Below are positions 1 through 12,373 of a stretch of 64,000 bases of DNA, in pieces. This DNA comes from Pseudophaeomoniella oleicola (lineage: Eukaryota; Ascomycota; Eurotiomycetes; Phaeomoniellales; Phaeomoniellaceae), in assembly GCA_003868215.1 (NCBI GenBank), contig QWDQ01000005.1, positions 186,001 to 250,000 of the forward strand, in the 5' to 3' direction. Positions within the stretch are counted from its first letter, which is position 1. Each line of letters opens with the position of its first letter. The notes under the pieces were generated by a model. It worked only from the letters and a program-made list of their open reading frames with translations. It was not told where the DNA came from and made no database searches. Both the position numbers and the translations under genes were made by a program.

Positions 1-645
1 GAAAAGTCCACGACCTGGAACTCGACCGCCAATCGCTACGACTATCCACAATCGCCTGGCCGTGTTCAATTATCCATCTGGCCAGCTGGTTCCCCGTCAA
101 ACGGTGCTGGAACCATCGCTTGGGCTGGTGGTGAAATCGATTGGAACAGCACATATATGACGAATGGATACTACTACGCTGCCGTTAGCGACTTATCAAT
201 AGAGTGCTATAACCCGCCGTCCGGCGCAAACACCACGGGTCACAAAAGCTACGTTTACACTTCCAACACTGGCCTGAACAATAGCGTCAGCATCACTGAC
301 GACAACACGATCCTGTCTTCCTTCGAGGCCACGGGTCTCAACGAAACAGCTGGCGCTACGGCGAGTGCCAGTGGTTCGAGGTCCTCAGCAACGGCTGGCA
401 CAGTTCCCGGCCAGAGCAACTCGGGTACGGGCTCTAACGGTCAACGAGGCAGTGATTCAGACTCAGGCTCGAGCTCCTCATCCTCATCCGCATCCGGCTC
501 GGCAGCGACCGGCTTCGTGCAAGGCGGTGGTGGCGGTGGTGGCTCCAGCAGTGCAGCATCTGGGCCCATCATCGGCAATGATATTGTTGTAAAAGGCAGT
601 ATATTGACCGTTGTCGTTACATTGGTCGGCATGCTCGTTCTGTAG
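1..645 (+). CDS. Crh-like GPI-anchored cell-wall transglycosylase (GH16), 3' end only
   Basis: The gene is open from the first base of the window, so the 5' part is missing. The visible 214 residues begin with a segment carrying YPQSPGRVQLSIWPAG and AGGEIDW, which is the end of the GH16 fold of Crh1/Utr2-type enzymes. That family moves chitin onto beta-1,6- and beta-1,3-glucan in the wall. The catalytic ExDxE-type motif would lie upstream and cannot be seen. After the domain come an Asn/Thr stretch, a long Ser/Gly/Ala-rich linker with a run of eight Gly, and a C-terminal hydrophobic segment ending VVVTLVGMLVL. Together these form a typical GPI-anchor signal. The stop is TAG at 643-645. Assignment to Crh rather than another GH16 branch rests on the WPAG/WAGGEIDW signature. 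The protein is inferred to act outside the cell, attached to membrane or wall. Confidence 0.82.
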   Translation, partial: EKSTTWNSTANRYDYPQSPGRVQLSIWPAGSPSNGAGTIAWAGGEIDWNSTYMTNGYYYAAVSDLSIECYNPPSGANTTGHKSYVYTSNTGLNNSVSITDDNTILSSFEATGLNETAGATASASGSRSSATAGTVPGQSNSGTGSNGQRGSDSDSGSSSSSSSASGSAATGFVQGGGGGGGSSSAASGPIIGNDIVVKGSILTVVVTLVGMLVL

Positions 646-1407
646 TCTGAAACAAGAAGAAAAAGAATGGTTCGAGGAGACGATTTCCACGTTTCTCTGT
701 TTATTTATTTTTTTTCCTTTTTTGGGAGGGGGGCCGGGCATTTATGTGACACAAAAATTGGATAGAAGGGAGGAAGGAAGCATTGTACCAGCCAAAAAAT
801 TGGTCATTTTACGGTTCTGCATCTTGCATCTTGCATCATCATCATCATCATCTCCCGGACGGCGTGAACTCTTCTTGTAAATATCTGCTAGACCAGCTAG
901 CTAGTTCTCATCTATTATCTGTCTATCTGCAAATAATTTATTGGTTCAGTTCAGTTCAGGTCATCTTTATCTACATACTCGTAGAGACCAAGTTGCTCGG
1001 ATCCCTGCCTTTTCATTTTGTTCGGGTTCGTGGTGGTTAAAGCTCTTGCAAGTACTGTATCTGGCAAGGAAAATATATTCTATAAGTTAATGACTTATTC
1101 TTGTTTTGGGAGCGAGGCGCGCGGGAAAGGAGGGGGAATGGATGTAACTACCGAACCCTCAATTCATCATCTATTAATTATCCAGACTTCATCATTGATC
1201 AGTGTTACCTAAATAATTAGCAGAAGAAGGATTAATCGTTTTTAACTTATTGTTGTCATCATCGTCATCATTGAATAGAGATATCACATAGGTATGTATA
1301 TACACACGGGGTTTTATTCAATTAGGTTACATGTTGTATCTACATATACATGAGGCCTTGTTAAGGTAATGTGAGATGAGAAGATGTAATTAGTTTTCTC
1401 CCTTCCT
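646..1407. other. intergenic, convergent 3' ends
   Basis: This stretch lies between the wall enzyme (+) and the Nudix gene (-), so it should hold two 3' UTRs. It contains an AT-rich pyrimidine run near 705-722, a short CAT microsatellite at about 833-852 and further ATC repeats near 1255-1275. I see no convincing gene in it. Confidence 0.5.
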
Positions 1408-3702
1408 TCACCTCTTCGCTAGTTCCTTCTCTTTCTCACTCTCTCTTTCTCTCTTCAAGCGCTTCTCCTCCTCTCTCTCCTGTCTCCGTGCTTCCTTCCA
1501 TCTTTCCTGCTGCTGTTTCCTCCTCATCTTGCGTCTCTCTTTCTCCTCTCGCTTCTCTTCCAGGGTTGGCTGGGGTTTGCTGCGGTTCTCCAGCGCCCGG
1601 AGGGTCTTGACTTTTACTTTTGATCTTTGGATCTCGTCGGCGAGAGAATACTCTTTGCCTTGGTCCTGCGGGTTGATTGCATCGGATAGATCGAATTGGT
1701 CGATAGCTTCTTGGATGTCTTTGTCGATAGCTAGGCCACATTCATGTTTTCTAAGCGTCAAAGTTTCTTCCATCTCGGCGATGAGCGCTCGTCGTTCCTG
1801 GTTTCCAGGTTGTTTCCTTTCGTCGCTTTTGAGCTTGTTGATGTCGGATTTCAACTTCATCAAAGTTTTGACCAAACCACTCCTCAATTGTAGAGCCCTT
1901 GTATTTCTGGAACCAGGCCGACTTCGATCCATGATCCGTTGCTTTTCTTCTGCATCAGTCATGAAACCACAACGGGGGTGCAACTCTAGACCCCTGGGTC
2001 CTTCTTCCGTGAAATGGGCAAGCATTACATGGTCCACGTCACCGGCCTTTTTGAATTCAAGTATCCTGCCTGCCCAGTCAAGACCAAGAACTTGCTTCTC
2101 GACCTGTCGAGTCGTGCCATCCGGAAGAGAGATAGTGGAGTCGACGCTTTTGAGTGGTGTAGGGGATATCCATTTCTCCTCCCAGGAATCCAGGGAAGTG
2201 GCGTCCGCAGGAGCAAGAGGCGTAGGATGAGATAGGATCCGTGCCTTTTTTGCGATCGATCGAAGATTCTTGCGGCGGATATTGACGATTTCTGCGGGAG
2301 ATTTGCCCGTTTCAGCGCCCGATGGAGACGGGTGCTCTAGATATTTTTCAAGCAGCGTGAGGATCATGAACTGCGGGGGATAAAGGATGATTCCATTTCC
2401 GGCTGCTCTTTCGAGCCAAATTGAAGGCTTAGCGAACTCTGCAGAAATGACCTCGCCGTCGGCATCACCGGTGTTTCTCATATGCCACGACGGTCTCTCG
2501 AAGCTCGATTCCTCTGGAAGGGTGGGGGGTAGGCCGTCGTCTTGCTCGTTGTGTGAAGGGAGGAAGTAAAGATACATCTGTGTGGAAAAGCGTCGAGGGG
2601 CCCCTTCAGGCGTGATCCAGCGAGAGAAAGGGTGAAGGTTGGCTAAAGATAGGTCAGCTCTAGCAACTGAATCCCAGAGACGGCAAACATGCCTAAATCA
2701 GGCCAACTGTCTTTACTGATAGTGTGCATCCATGGTACAAACTTGATCTCATTCGACCGCACGCGTCGCCTGCCGGCTTCTCGTTGTGTATCTGTAAGGC
2801 CAAGCCATTTTTTGCTATTTCCACCCTTTGCTAATAAGATACCTGTCTCTTCGAAGAGCTCTCGAATGGCACATCTTCTGGTCTCCTTTGAGTCTTTATG
2901 GCGTTTGGTCTGTACCTTATGAAGACGGCCATCGTGAATGTCATCATGTTTCCCTCCCGGGAATACATGTGCAGAGGGAAACGCCGAAGAGGTATTCACT
3001 CTCCGGACCAGTAGAACTTCGTTCTCGGGGGATATGAGGACCACGCTGACTAAGGTCAATAAGACTACGCCGTGCTGTAGCGAGGACTTACCATGCACTA
3101 GGTTGTAGTTCAGATGTGTGTATCTTCTTCTTTAGAAAGGGCATGACATTCCCCAGTCCGGAGTCCATGTCGTCGATCTTCCCCTGGAGCCGCGGATCAA
3201 CCATGTATGCTGCAGAAAGTGATGCTGGTAGCTTCAACGGATCACCGAGCTTAGAAGAGGTTCTACCCGCTCCCGTCGGGGGTTTCTTGCTAGCCATCGC
3301 TACATTGGTATGATTGTCCTCGTAGGCCCCTTCTTTTGAGTGCATCCAGTCGGTCATGCGATGACCCAACCTAGGTTTCCCGACCCTTCCCTTACGTCCC
3401 ACCTGCACAAGCTGACGTGTGGTCCGTTCATGAACTGCATTTCTGGGAGTGTCGTTGTGAGCTCCTTCCGAAGGTGGCCATGCTTTACCTCTGTTCGAAA
3501 GCTTCAGGTCAGCGGCTGTAGACCCCTGAGAGCCGGTGCTCCTATAATTGGACAGCCTTTTTCCAGCATTTCGATTTCCAACTGAGCGACTGTCGCTATA
3601 AGGGCGAGAGTATTGTCGCAACAAATAGAGGAGGCGCGGGTTGGCGCAACGGTCGAGGATTTGTGACTGGAAGACGAACTTTCGCGTCAAGCCAGACCGC
3701 AT
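1408..3702 (-). CDS. Nudix hydrolase, NUDT19-like, with N- and C-terminal extensions
   Basis: The proposed exons on the minus strand are 3702-3267, 3049-2693 and 2642-1408, giving 675 aa. The core reads SVVLISPENEVLLVRRV, then SAHVFPGG and RRCAIRELFEETGILL, which is the Nudix box (Mg-dependent pyrophosphohydrolase). It is followed by the RWITPEGAPRRF and MYLYFLP segments of the NUDT19 branch, whose known members cleave CoA esters or nucleotide diphosphate derivatives. The intron at 2643-2692 is a GC-AG intron. Intron one (3050-3266) uses a weak GTAGAA donor. The start at 3702 gives a presequence-like N-terminus (RLLYLLRQYSRPYSD), suggesting mitochondria. An in-frame ATG at 3297 would give a 540-aa form starting MASKKPPTGAVSVV, closer to usual family length. 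The last 170 residues or so are a Lys/Arg/Glu coiled coil not usual for the family. The family call is firm; the N-terminus is not. Confidence 0.75.
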
Positions 3703-4279
3703 CCTCTGACATCCAGCGCAGCCGGCGAGACAACGTGAAGCCTCTTCGTCCAGTAGGGTTTCCTACCTTGTGATGTACATACAGTAGCTGACCTCGAACA
3801 TCCGTCGATCTTTTGCTTCTCCAGTACCGACCTTTCAGGGTCCAGCTAAGTATTACCTAAGTACCTAGGTAGGTAATTACCCATTGGACTTGTGGGGAAA
3901 GCTCCGAGTATTACAATAACAGCAAGTTATTACTACGTCTACTGCTTACTACGTAAGTATCACTGTATTTGATATTCATATCGATCGACGACGTCAAAAT
4001 GGGATGATGATGATATATCGACTAAGGTATGCAATTGATGAGAAGACATTAGTTCATTTCCAATCTTGCTACCCGTTAGGATCCCACCAACGCAACACCG
4101 TGTTACCCGAGTATGGCGTTCAATGAGATTAACCCACCAACGCTATGCTGTTCCAAATATCAACAACCAGAATGTCTAAAAGTGGACTCGCCACAAGCTC
4201 CAAGTCAGCACCGTGCCAATCACCTATAGTCATGACAGTCATTATTCCTCTGAAGATCTTCCCGAGACCTTTACAGCTC
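3703..4279. promoter_or_regulatory. Nudix promoter and IQGAP 3' region
   Basis: Both flanking genes read leftward, so this holds the Nudix promoter and the IQGAP terminator. A TACCTAGGTAGGTA element lies at about 3862-3875, and TACTACGT copies at about 3930-3955. No ORF here is supported. Confidence 0.45.
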
Positions 4280-7200
4280 TCATTCGTTGTAAAACTTCTT
4301 CATGATGAGATGCAAGAAGAGGTTGACGTTCACCCTCAGTGCACCCTCGAAGAAGTCCATGAACTGGGTATTGTTGAACTGTGCCTGCAGCAGATCATCT
4401 AGCGGTATCTGCGCGTTGGCACCAGGAATCATCATGTTACCACTTGACCCGTCAATGGTAAAGACACCGATCTCATTGCTGGAAATGGTAAGGTCGACCA
4501 TGCTCCACTGACGTTCAAGGAATCCCCTCCAGTGGACCAGAACACCTTTGTCTGCAAGTGTTCGAGCTGAATACTTGTAAGATCCGAATTTGAAGGACCG
4601 ACCAGATCGTTGTAGTTCCCTCTCATGCTCCCATTGCTTTGAGAATGGCATCAGGAAGCGTTTCTTACCTTTCTTGTTCTGAAGGGTAACCATGGCTTGC
4701 TCAATATAGTCATTGTAGGTCTTGAGTTGCTGTTCTAGGTAGATTGCTTGCTCGTCAAGACGTGCGAGAGTGGTGCGAACACCATCAAGTTCACGTTGAC
4801 GCTGAATACGGCGTCGATGCTTGGTGCGAATATCAACGGCAATAGAATTGAGAAGGTCTTGGTATTGATTCCTTCGAGTGAGACGTCCAACCGATTCGAG
4901 TTGAAGAACGTTTTCAAGTGCGATGCTCTTCAGTTCTGCATAGCCGAGTGCACCAAAGTCGATCATCGTGTGCGCTTCAGAATATGCTCCGCGTGGACCA
5001 CCACCCGTATGGAGCTCGTCACGGACAAGTGTCTGCCATGCCTTCTCGTCTTCTGGTGTCACCGGCTTGACCAGGATCTCCAGAAGGCTCTTCCCGGACT
5101 GTACCCGGATAATGTACAAAACGCAACGTTTGGTTTCTGTAAAAAGTGCTTTGACCTCGGCATCCGGATCTATTATACACGTTAGCGAGGTCACGAAGTG
5201 CTCACAATTGATGGTCCTGACCTTCAGCATTGTGTAGTTTTGGATTGAGAGTCAGTGTAATCTCCGTTGAGCTCACTCCCATGAGCTCGGTCTCGTTGCT
5301 CTTCACACTGCCTAGCTCGCGTAGAAGCTCGCGAAGAACATCGTCCTGACTTGGGCAAATGTTTGCAATTTCAGTTGTCAGCAAATGATGAATGGAGAAG
5401 ATGTCGGCCATCTTGATATATAACGTGGGCTTTGTCTTGGCGTAAAGGTCGTTGAACTCGTCGATGTCGAAATATTCCTCGGCAGAAGGAACGGCCATCA
5501 CTGTTTGCAATTAGCATATTGAAGTGCTGTAGCGTTAGGCAATACTGACCATGATTCCAAATATCCGTGAGGCGGAAAATTGAATCCCTCACATACGTAT
5601 TCAGAGGCTGAAGATAGACGTTCTCGCCACCAAATTCTCTGCCAGATGCAATTTGACCCAGCACTTTGGCGATCTCTCCCAGGTTGCGTTTTTGTTCTTG
5701 AGTCAGACCTCGATCGACCACACCAAACTTCTCTGGCTCAGTGAGCGCAGGCTGCATGAAGTTCTTCCAAAGCCATTGTCCCACCATCTGAAGTATGAAC
5801 CCAGGGTCTTCTTCTTGAAACTTCGCAAGGAGGAACTCGTAAGTCTGCTGCACTACGTACCTAACACCGAAAGGCATTTTATGCAAGGTGTCCTCTACGG
5901 CCGCGAAAAACTGGTCGGCTATATCTCTGAGATCCTGCATGTGGTGTATGAAGGTCGCTCTTGTTTCGGGATCCCTGATAGCTTCTTCACGAGGGACGTT
6001 GGGGTTACGTCGGCTCCGCTGGCCTGTCCGTAATTCTTCATTGTTGATGGCTGAAAGATAGATCTGCATCGGGTCGCTCTCTAAGTCCAGCTGAGGGTTT
6101 TCGATAATGTTTTCTTTGACGAGAGGACCGAGAACGTCACGAAGATATTTTCTATCCCGAGGAGACTTGATGTAAGCGCCGAAGAGCTTGTTCCAGAATG
6201 CATTCGTTCTCCAATAGTCTTGTATGGACTGCGCTCCATCCACCTCTTCTCTTATGGATCGGACTAGTAGTTTGACGAGGTAATATTCTTCGCGGCGTTT
6301 CTGAGCATAGCCAAATACAACCATCATCAAATGCTTAATTCGCTCGCAATCTTTTTCAGGAGTAGCAACCTCTCGAAGGCGCCTGAAGAGGCGTGAGAAG
6401 TAGTGAGGTTGAGTTTGCAAGACAAAAAACAACTCTTGGTAATGCTCCAATTTCCGACGTGAGGTCTTGTTCAATGCCTTCAAGTCAAAAGGATCTTTGG
6501 ATGATATTTCTGCATTGGATAGCAAGCTACCGACATGGCCGCCGAAGTGCTTTTGATGCTTCACAACCTCATCCAATGTGATTTTGTTCTTCACTAGGAG
6601 GGCAATCTTGATATCGAGCTGGGTAACGTACTGGTCCGCCAGTTCATTCTGCCTGACCTTCTGCACAACAGTCTTCCTGAGTCTCTCAAATTCGATTTCT
6701 TCCTCGAAGTCGAAATCGCTATCGTTGAGAAGGTGTACAAATCCTTTGAGCGTCCCTACGGGAGGATTCTTCCCGCTTGTCAAGCTCTTATACGCTTGTC
6801 CCTGAATCTTAGCCCTTGCGATGCTTTGTATCTTGACTACCTTTTCCATGTTCTCCCTAAAGAAACGTTGTTTCTCTTGAAAATGACCTCGTACGAGCTT
6901 TGCGCGGATAGCAGCTTGCATTTCGATAATGCTTGGCTCGGTTGCATCAAGCTCTTCAAGCAAGACAGCAACAGAGCTCCGACACAACATTGCTCGGATA
7001 AGGGCTTGCAAATCGGTGATGGCTTCTGTTTCGCCATCTAGTCTGGTCAAGATGTCACCGACCTCCCTTCGAAGAGCAGCAGCTCGAGTGAGCGATTGGA
7101 GTTCAATAATTGTAGACGTTTGCTCCTCCAGGGCATGATGATCTCTGGAGAGACGACACCTCTCCAGGAAACCCCGTACATTTCCTTCAAAAGCTGTAAT

Positions 7201-9258
7201 AGTCGACTCTTGAGAAATAAGTGCTGCCTGCTTTTGAGCTAAGTCTTCTCGTATAGACATAGCTCTGATCAATGCTTGAAGTTGGGCTATAGACGTAGAT
7301 TCAGCTTTGAGTAGAGCACGGAGTTCGTTAGTCTGCGCTCGAGCTGACATGCCACGAGCAGCGGCTTGCAGGAATTCTAACGGGCGGGTTGCCTCTCCAA
7401 GACGTCGCGACTGCTCAGCGACTCGAGCTCGGGCCAAGAATGCACGAGCGGCACCTTGCAGCTGTGAGATCGGACCTTCTGCTGCTCTGGTAGCTTCGAA
7501 CTGGTCATAAGCGCGTTGTCGAGCCAGAGCACCACGAATCGCAGCTTGAAGATTACGAACACCGGTGTCTTGACGGCGAGTTTGAGATTTCAATTGCTGT
7601 GCCTCAACCCTGGCCTTTCTCGCTCTAAAGAGACTCTGCAGCTTGACAATATCGCTCTCACTGTGCGTCCATGATTCTTGCTTTGTACGAAGCCTTGTAC
7701 GTGCGAGGAAGCCTCTCGCAGCGGACTGCAGGCTCACGGAGAACCTTTGCATGTTGAGCCGGTACTCTACCACCTGTCTGGCCCAGTCACCACGAATCCT
7801 TGACTGCAGATCAATGAGGGCCGGTTCGGCATCCCAAAGCTTTTGCATCGTGTCACCAAGACGAAGTCTGATCATTGCTCCACGAATTTGGGCTTGCAGA
7901 TCAATAGTCCTTGCTTCACATTCTCCCAGTTCCCTCTCTTGTTTCTCTTGCTCTGTTTCGACAGGCTCTGGTTCAGGTTCAGCACCGAATGCTGCGCCCA
8001 TTCCGGCAAAGCTCGGCATACTGACTCCCGCCTTGTCCAAACCACGTTGGGTTTGTTCCAACTCATGGTCTTCAAATTGTAGCTGCCCTACAAGGTTGCC
8101 TATGCGGAACGAGAGTATACCTTTGCGATACAAGAGCCAGGATAAAGCGTGTATGCAGTATATGACCTTGGGTATGTTCTTCTTCTCGTACAAATCTACC
8201 AGTTCAAACCGGAAGAGATCTGGAAGTTCCACATCTTCGAGGAAGCGAAAGAAGAGCGCGATGTTATCTGAATGGCGAAACTGCAGCTTTGCGTGCCTGA
8301 AGACTTTCAACGATCGATGTGGATACAATGCTTGGACAATTTCAGCGAGGGTCACGCCGTCTCGCAGACCTTCCTCCAACTGCACAATTGGAGGAATAGG
8401 TTTGTGAATGACATCTTCAATCCACTCCTTAGCTTCGCCTATGTGGCAGAGATATTCGTATGCTTGCAAGAATTGACGCTGTTTGTCCATCCAGTTGCGC
8501 TCACCAAAGCCATAGTTCCTGGTACTACCTTTACCCCTACCGCCTACAGTAGAATCCGATCTCTTGAGCTGTCTTCGGCCGTGCAGGCCAACAACAGAGG
8601 GTACTGGTGCCGTGATGGAGAAATCCTGACTATCTGCAGACTTCGCGAACTTGGAGAGTATCTTCAAGTGCCCTGTCGATGATTTCTCCAGTTGTGTTAG
8701 GTCTTCTGGCGCCAGGATAGTACTGTTGTGTGGGTTCGTAGAAACATGGTGAACGTGATGGTGGTCCGGCGTCGCTTGGGCAAAGTCTCGAGAGCTATGC
8801 CGCTTCTCTACGAACGGATCCTCGGACTGATATGGAGAGAAGTTGTCAAGCGTCTGGCTTCTCGAGTGAGAGTAGAGTGGACGCTTTGTTGGAGGTGGAG
8901 AGGGCGATGAATTAGGCGCTTGAGGTAAAGGTCGCAAAGACCTCCGTACGCTCCCATATGGATTTTCAGGGCTCTTCTCTGCACTGATGCGATCTGTGTA
9001 TCGTGCAGTGACGGGCGCCATACTGCCACCTTCGCTTTTGCCGCGTTGATGGCCCAGGCCGCCGCTGCCTTGACTGTAGGCGCTCGAGGTTACCGATGAC
9101 ACGGTCCCGGTTCTGCTCGGCAGGACACCATTGGAATATGCGGAATAGGCCGACGAGTTGGTAGTGCTTGTGGAGGTATGTCGCAGGGGACTTGACCTTG
9201 CGGGATGGTACTCAGCATGCCGCGGATATTGAGGGCTCGATAATGGACTCGACATCAC
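4280..9258 (-). CDS. IQG1: IQGAP-family scaffold (Iqg1/Rng2 orthologue)
   Basis: The exons on the minus strand are 9258-5550, 5500-5222 and 5169-4280, giving 1,625 aa; the introns are 49 and 52 nt. A Ser-rich disordered head of about 255 residues precedes a calponin-homology domain at about 264-380 (FLQAYEYLCHIGEAKEWIED...). Many IQ-type motifs (LQAAIRG, LQSLIRA and similar) follow at about 445-860, then a coiled linker, the RasGAP-related domain at about 950-1300 and the RasGAP C-terminal domain (VKPVTPEDEKAWQTLV onwards). This is the full IQGAP order and normal length. In yeasts these proteins bind actin, calmodulin/myosin light chain and Rho GTPases and build the cytokinetic ring; in moulds the inferred job is septum formation. 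The RasGAP-like domain of IQGAPs is not expected to speed GTP hydrolysis. It is divergent from IMP dehydrogenase, 765 bp away. Confidence 0.95.
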
Positions 9259-10023
9259 GTTGGCGATGGCGAGATCCGCGATGATAGAGAGACTTTATCG
9301 ACACAATTTGGGACAACCGCTTCAGTCGCATCGCTCGCTGCCCATACCGTCAACACAGGGTGGTCGCAAATGTGGTCGCTTGTAGCCGAATCTTGCCTCG
9401 GATTGGAGGAATGTGAGGAATGCTCACAATGGAAGCCACACTTTTCGGGACTCTATTTCATGAAAACACCCGTTCCTGACTTCAACGCCCTTAATTACAC
9501 ACGTAAAAGCGCAATTTCAATGATTTTCAGGTCACAAAGCCCTTTAATGACTACAGTGACAGTTGTCAAGTCGTAGTTGAGCTACGAAGCAAGGATGTGA
9601 TTCAAGGTTGGGTTTCTGTTTTGATTTCACTCGAATAAGGCAAGCGCCAAAATATTGTACGTAGTAAAAATCGGCGTAATTAATTCGGGTTTCCAGTTTC
9701 TACGCGCCAGCGCCAGAGCCCGCGCCCCTCCGGTCGGCTAACCTTCCATCCATCCAGGAGTTATCGATTGGGAACGACTTCTCGTCCTCTCCACAACAAA
9801 TCGAAATTTTGACCGCCGAGCCCGCCCTAGTTCCCAAGATGGGGATCCTCTTCGTGGAGCAAAAAAAAAGTGTCGAGGATTCCTTTTTTCTTCTTTCTTT
9901 TTCCTTTGGGAAAAGTTCTCTTGACCCCGACAGCATATCGTCATCTTCTGTAACGAAGGCTGTCTAATCTCATTCTGTTGTTCCTATTGTCAATATATCA
10001 TCCTCTCCCTTGGCAATAACGCC
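9259..10023. promoter_or_regulatory. divergent promoter between IQGAP and IMP dehydrogenase
   Basis: The two genes are transcribed outward from this interval. The part nearest IMP dehydrogenase (about 9840-10020) is rich in C/T on the plus strand with an A9 run near 9861, as in many fungal leaders. I see no coding sequence in it. Confidence 0.55.
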
Positions 10024-11923
10024 ATGACTCTGACCAACGGAGACGTGAACGGCAACCGCGTGCCTCTCAAACGTGGCATCGATATCCTTGACCACAATAA
10101 TGCCCTGGAGATCTTGAAGAACGAATATCCTGAGCGAGATGGTCTTGATGCTTACCAATTGCTCGACCCCGTTAAGAACGGCGCATTGACGTATAATGAC
10201 TTCTTGATCCTTCCAGGTTACATTGGTACCGTCAAATCTTTTGGCGCGTGCGTGATCATTACTTACCTCCTATAGGGTTTGCGGCTTCAGAGGTCCAACT
10301 GGACTCGCCAATCACCAAAAGGATCTCTTTAAAGACCCCTCTCCTCTCCTCTCCCATGGACACAGTCACAGAACACAACATGGCTATCCACATGGCTCTT
10401 CTAGGAGGTCTCGGTGTCATCCACCATAACTGCTCTGCAGACGAGCAAGCCGAAATGGTGCGCAGGGTCAAGAGATACGAGAATGGTTTCATCTCCGATC
10501 CAGTCGTCCTTTCACCCGAAACAACTGTCGGTGAAGCGAAGGTTCTGAAAGAGAGATGGGGATTTGGCGGTTTCCCAGTGACAGGTAAGCTCCATACCCA
10601 TCATCCCTCGCACTTTCCTGTATACAATGATGTTCAAAATTCATTTACCCTTTTACTTTCGTTCATCCGCAGCATATTGCCATGGGGAATTCAATGGAGA
10701 TTTCTGTCTGAGATCACATAATACCATCTGTCGTCTGTTCATTGCCTTGCAGAAGAGGGACTAATGCGGCTTTTGTAGAGGATGGAACATTGCGATCAAA
10801 ATTGGTCGGTATGGTCACTACGCGTGACATTCAATTCCACCATGAGCTTAAGGATCCTGTCACCAAAGTCATGTCATCCGATTTGGTGACGGCACCACAC
10901 GGTACTACCCTCCTCGAAGCCAATGAAGTTCTTCGTACCTCCCGAAAGGGCAAGTTGCCAATAGTCGATGAGCAAGGCAACCTCGTCTCCCTTCTCTCCC
11001 GTTCCGATCTTACCAAGAACCTCCACTACCCTCTTGCGTCTAAGCTACCCGACTCCAAGCAGTTGATTGCAGCAGCTGCTATTGGCACACGACCAGATGA
11101 TAGACCGCGTCTTCAGAAGCTTGTGGACGCCGGGCTTGATATCGTTATCCTTGACAGTAGCCAAGGCAACAGTATCTTCCAGATCGAAATGATCAAGTAC
11201 ATTAAGGAGAAGTACCCAGCACTAGACGTCATTGGCGGAAACGTCGTCACAAGAGAGCAAGCCGCTTCTTTGATTGCTGCCGGCGTTGACGGTCTCCGTA
11301 TCGGTATGGGTAGTGGAAGTGCCTGCATTACCCAGGAAGTCATGGCTGTCGGCAGACCTCAGGCTGCTGCTGTCTTCCAAGTATCACAATTCGCCGCTCG
11401 TTTCGGCGTCCCATGTATTGCCGACGGCGGTATTCAAAATGTTGGCCACATGGTTAAAGGTCTTGCTCTCGGTGCTTCTACTGTCATGATGGGTGGTCTC
11501 CTCGCCGGCACCACCGAATCTCCAGGAGAATACTTCGTCAACCGTGAGGGCAAGCTGGTCAAAGCGTATCGTGGTATGGGCAGTATTGCCGCTATGGAAG
11601 ATAAGAAGGCCGGTGTCGGTTCCGGAAAGGATGCCCGGGCCAGCAACGCTGGTACTGCTCGTTACTTCTCTGAAGGTGACCGAGTTCTTGTTGCCCAGGG
11701 TGTTGCCGGTTCAGTTGTTGACCGTGGTTCCGTCACCAAATTCGTGCCATACCTCCTAGCTGGTCTCCAGCACTCGTTACAGGACATCGGCGTGAAAAGC
11801 TTGGTCGAGCTCAGAGAGGACGTTAGTGAAGGTAGGGTTCGCTTCGAGCTTAGGACAGTGAGCGCTCAAGCCGAAGGCAACGTACATGGTCTGGACAGCT
11901 TCGACAAGAAGCTGTACTCGTAG
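10024..11923 (+). CDS. IMP dehydrogenase
   Basis: The exons are 10024-10225, 10276-10584 and 10779-11923, giving 551 aa, the usual fungal length. The enzyme oxidises IMP to XMP with NAD+, the committed step of guanine nucleotide synthesis, in the cytosol. Visible marks are [19 protein letters not shown] at the barrel start, [14 protein letters not shown], two CBS modules within about residues 115-235 ([32 protein letters not shown]), [17 protein letters not shown] and the catalytic loop [13 protein letters not shown] with its active-site Cys. The flap [12 protein letters not shown] and the end [14 protein letters not shown] are also present. Intron one is 50 nt; intron two is 194 nt, long for this region. 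No second copy or biosynthetic cluster is nearby, so this is the housekeeping gene rather than a mycophenolate-resistance paralogue. Confidence 0.97.
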
Positions 11924-12373
11924 AGGAAAACAGTGGCGTAAAACAGGACGTGATGTCCCTTGCCCAGTCAGATTTCTCCATCTCTTCAATCTTTGGGTGT
12001 CCCTTCGTGAATTACTGTATATGGAAGAGGGCGGCGGCGACGGCGTATGAGTTATGAGGCCTACGTATCATCAAAGTATTGACTGTTTCAGCTAGCTACC
12101 TAAGGCTGCATACCTAGGTAGTTAATACCACAAAAGCCGGTTTTTATGGACTAAACATTATTCCAAGAAGAAAAAACCTCATCAGTAGTCGGTCTTGGAA
12201 TCAACACCCCTGCGTAGACGTCGAGGACACCCGAACACCCAAATACACAAAGCCACAAACCCCCCAAGCCTCTCAGCATTTAATACTCCACCGTTCACTG
12301 ATCAAGTTAGTCCTGCCTGTCGGCGACGTCCCTCTGATCATCCCCTTCCCTCACCCGAAAACCATCATGCCAC
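11924..12373. other. intergenic, convergent 3' ends
   Basis: Between IMP dehydrogenase (+) and the BTB gene (-). A GGCGGCGGCGACGGCG stretch lies near 12028, and TACCTAGGTA with a flanking CTACCTAA lies at about 12097-12120. No gene is supported. Confidence 0.45.

Noticed and set aside
1529-2230. 233-codon open frame on the plus strand
   Set aside because: Antisense to the Nudix exon, which has clear family motifs; low-complexity Ser-rich shadow.
7643-8407. 254-codon open frame on the plus strand
   Set aside because: Antisense to the IQ-repeat and CH region of the IQGAP gene; Ser/Arg/Cys-rich shadow.
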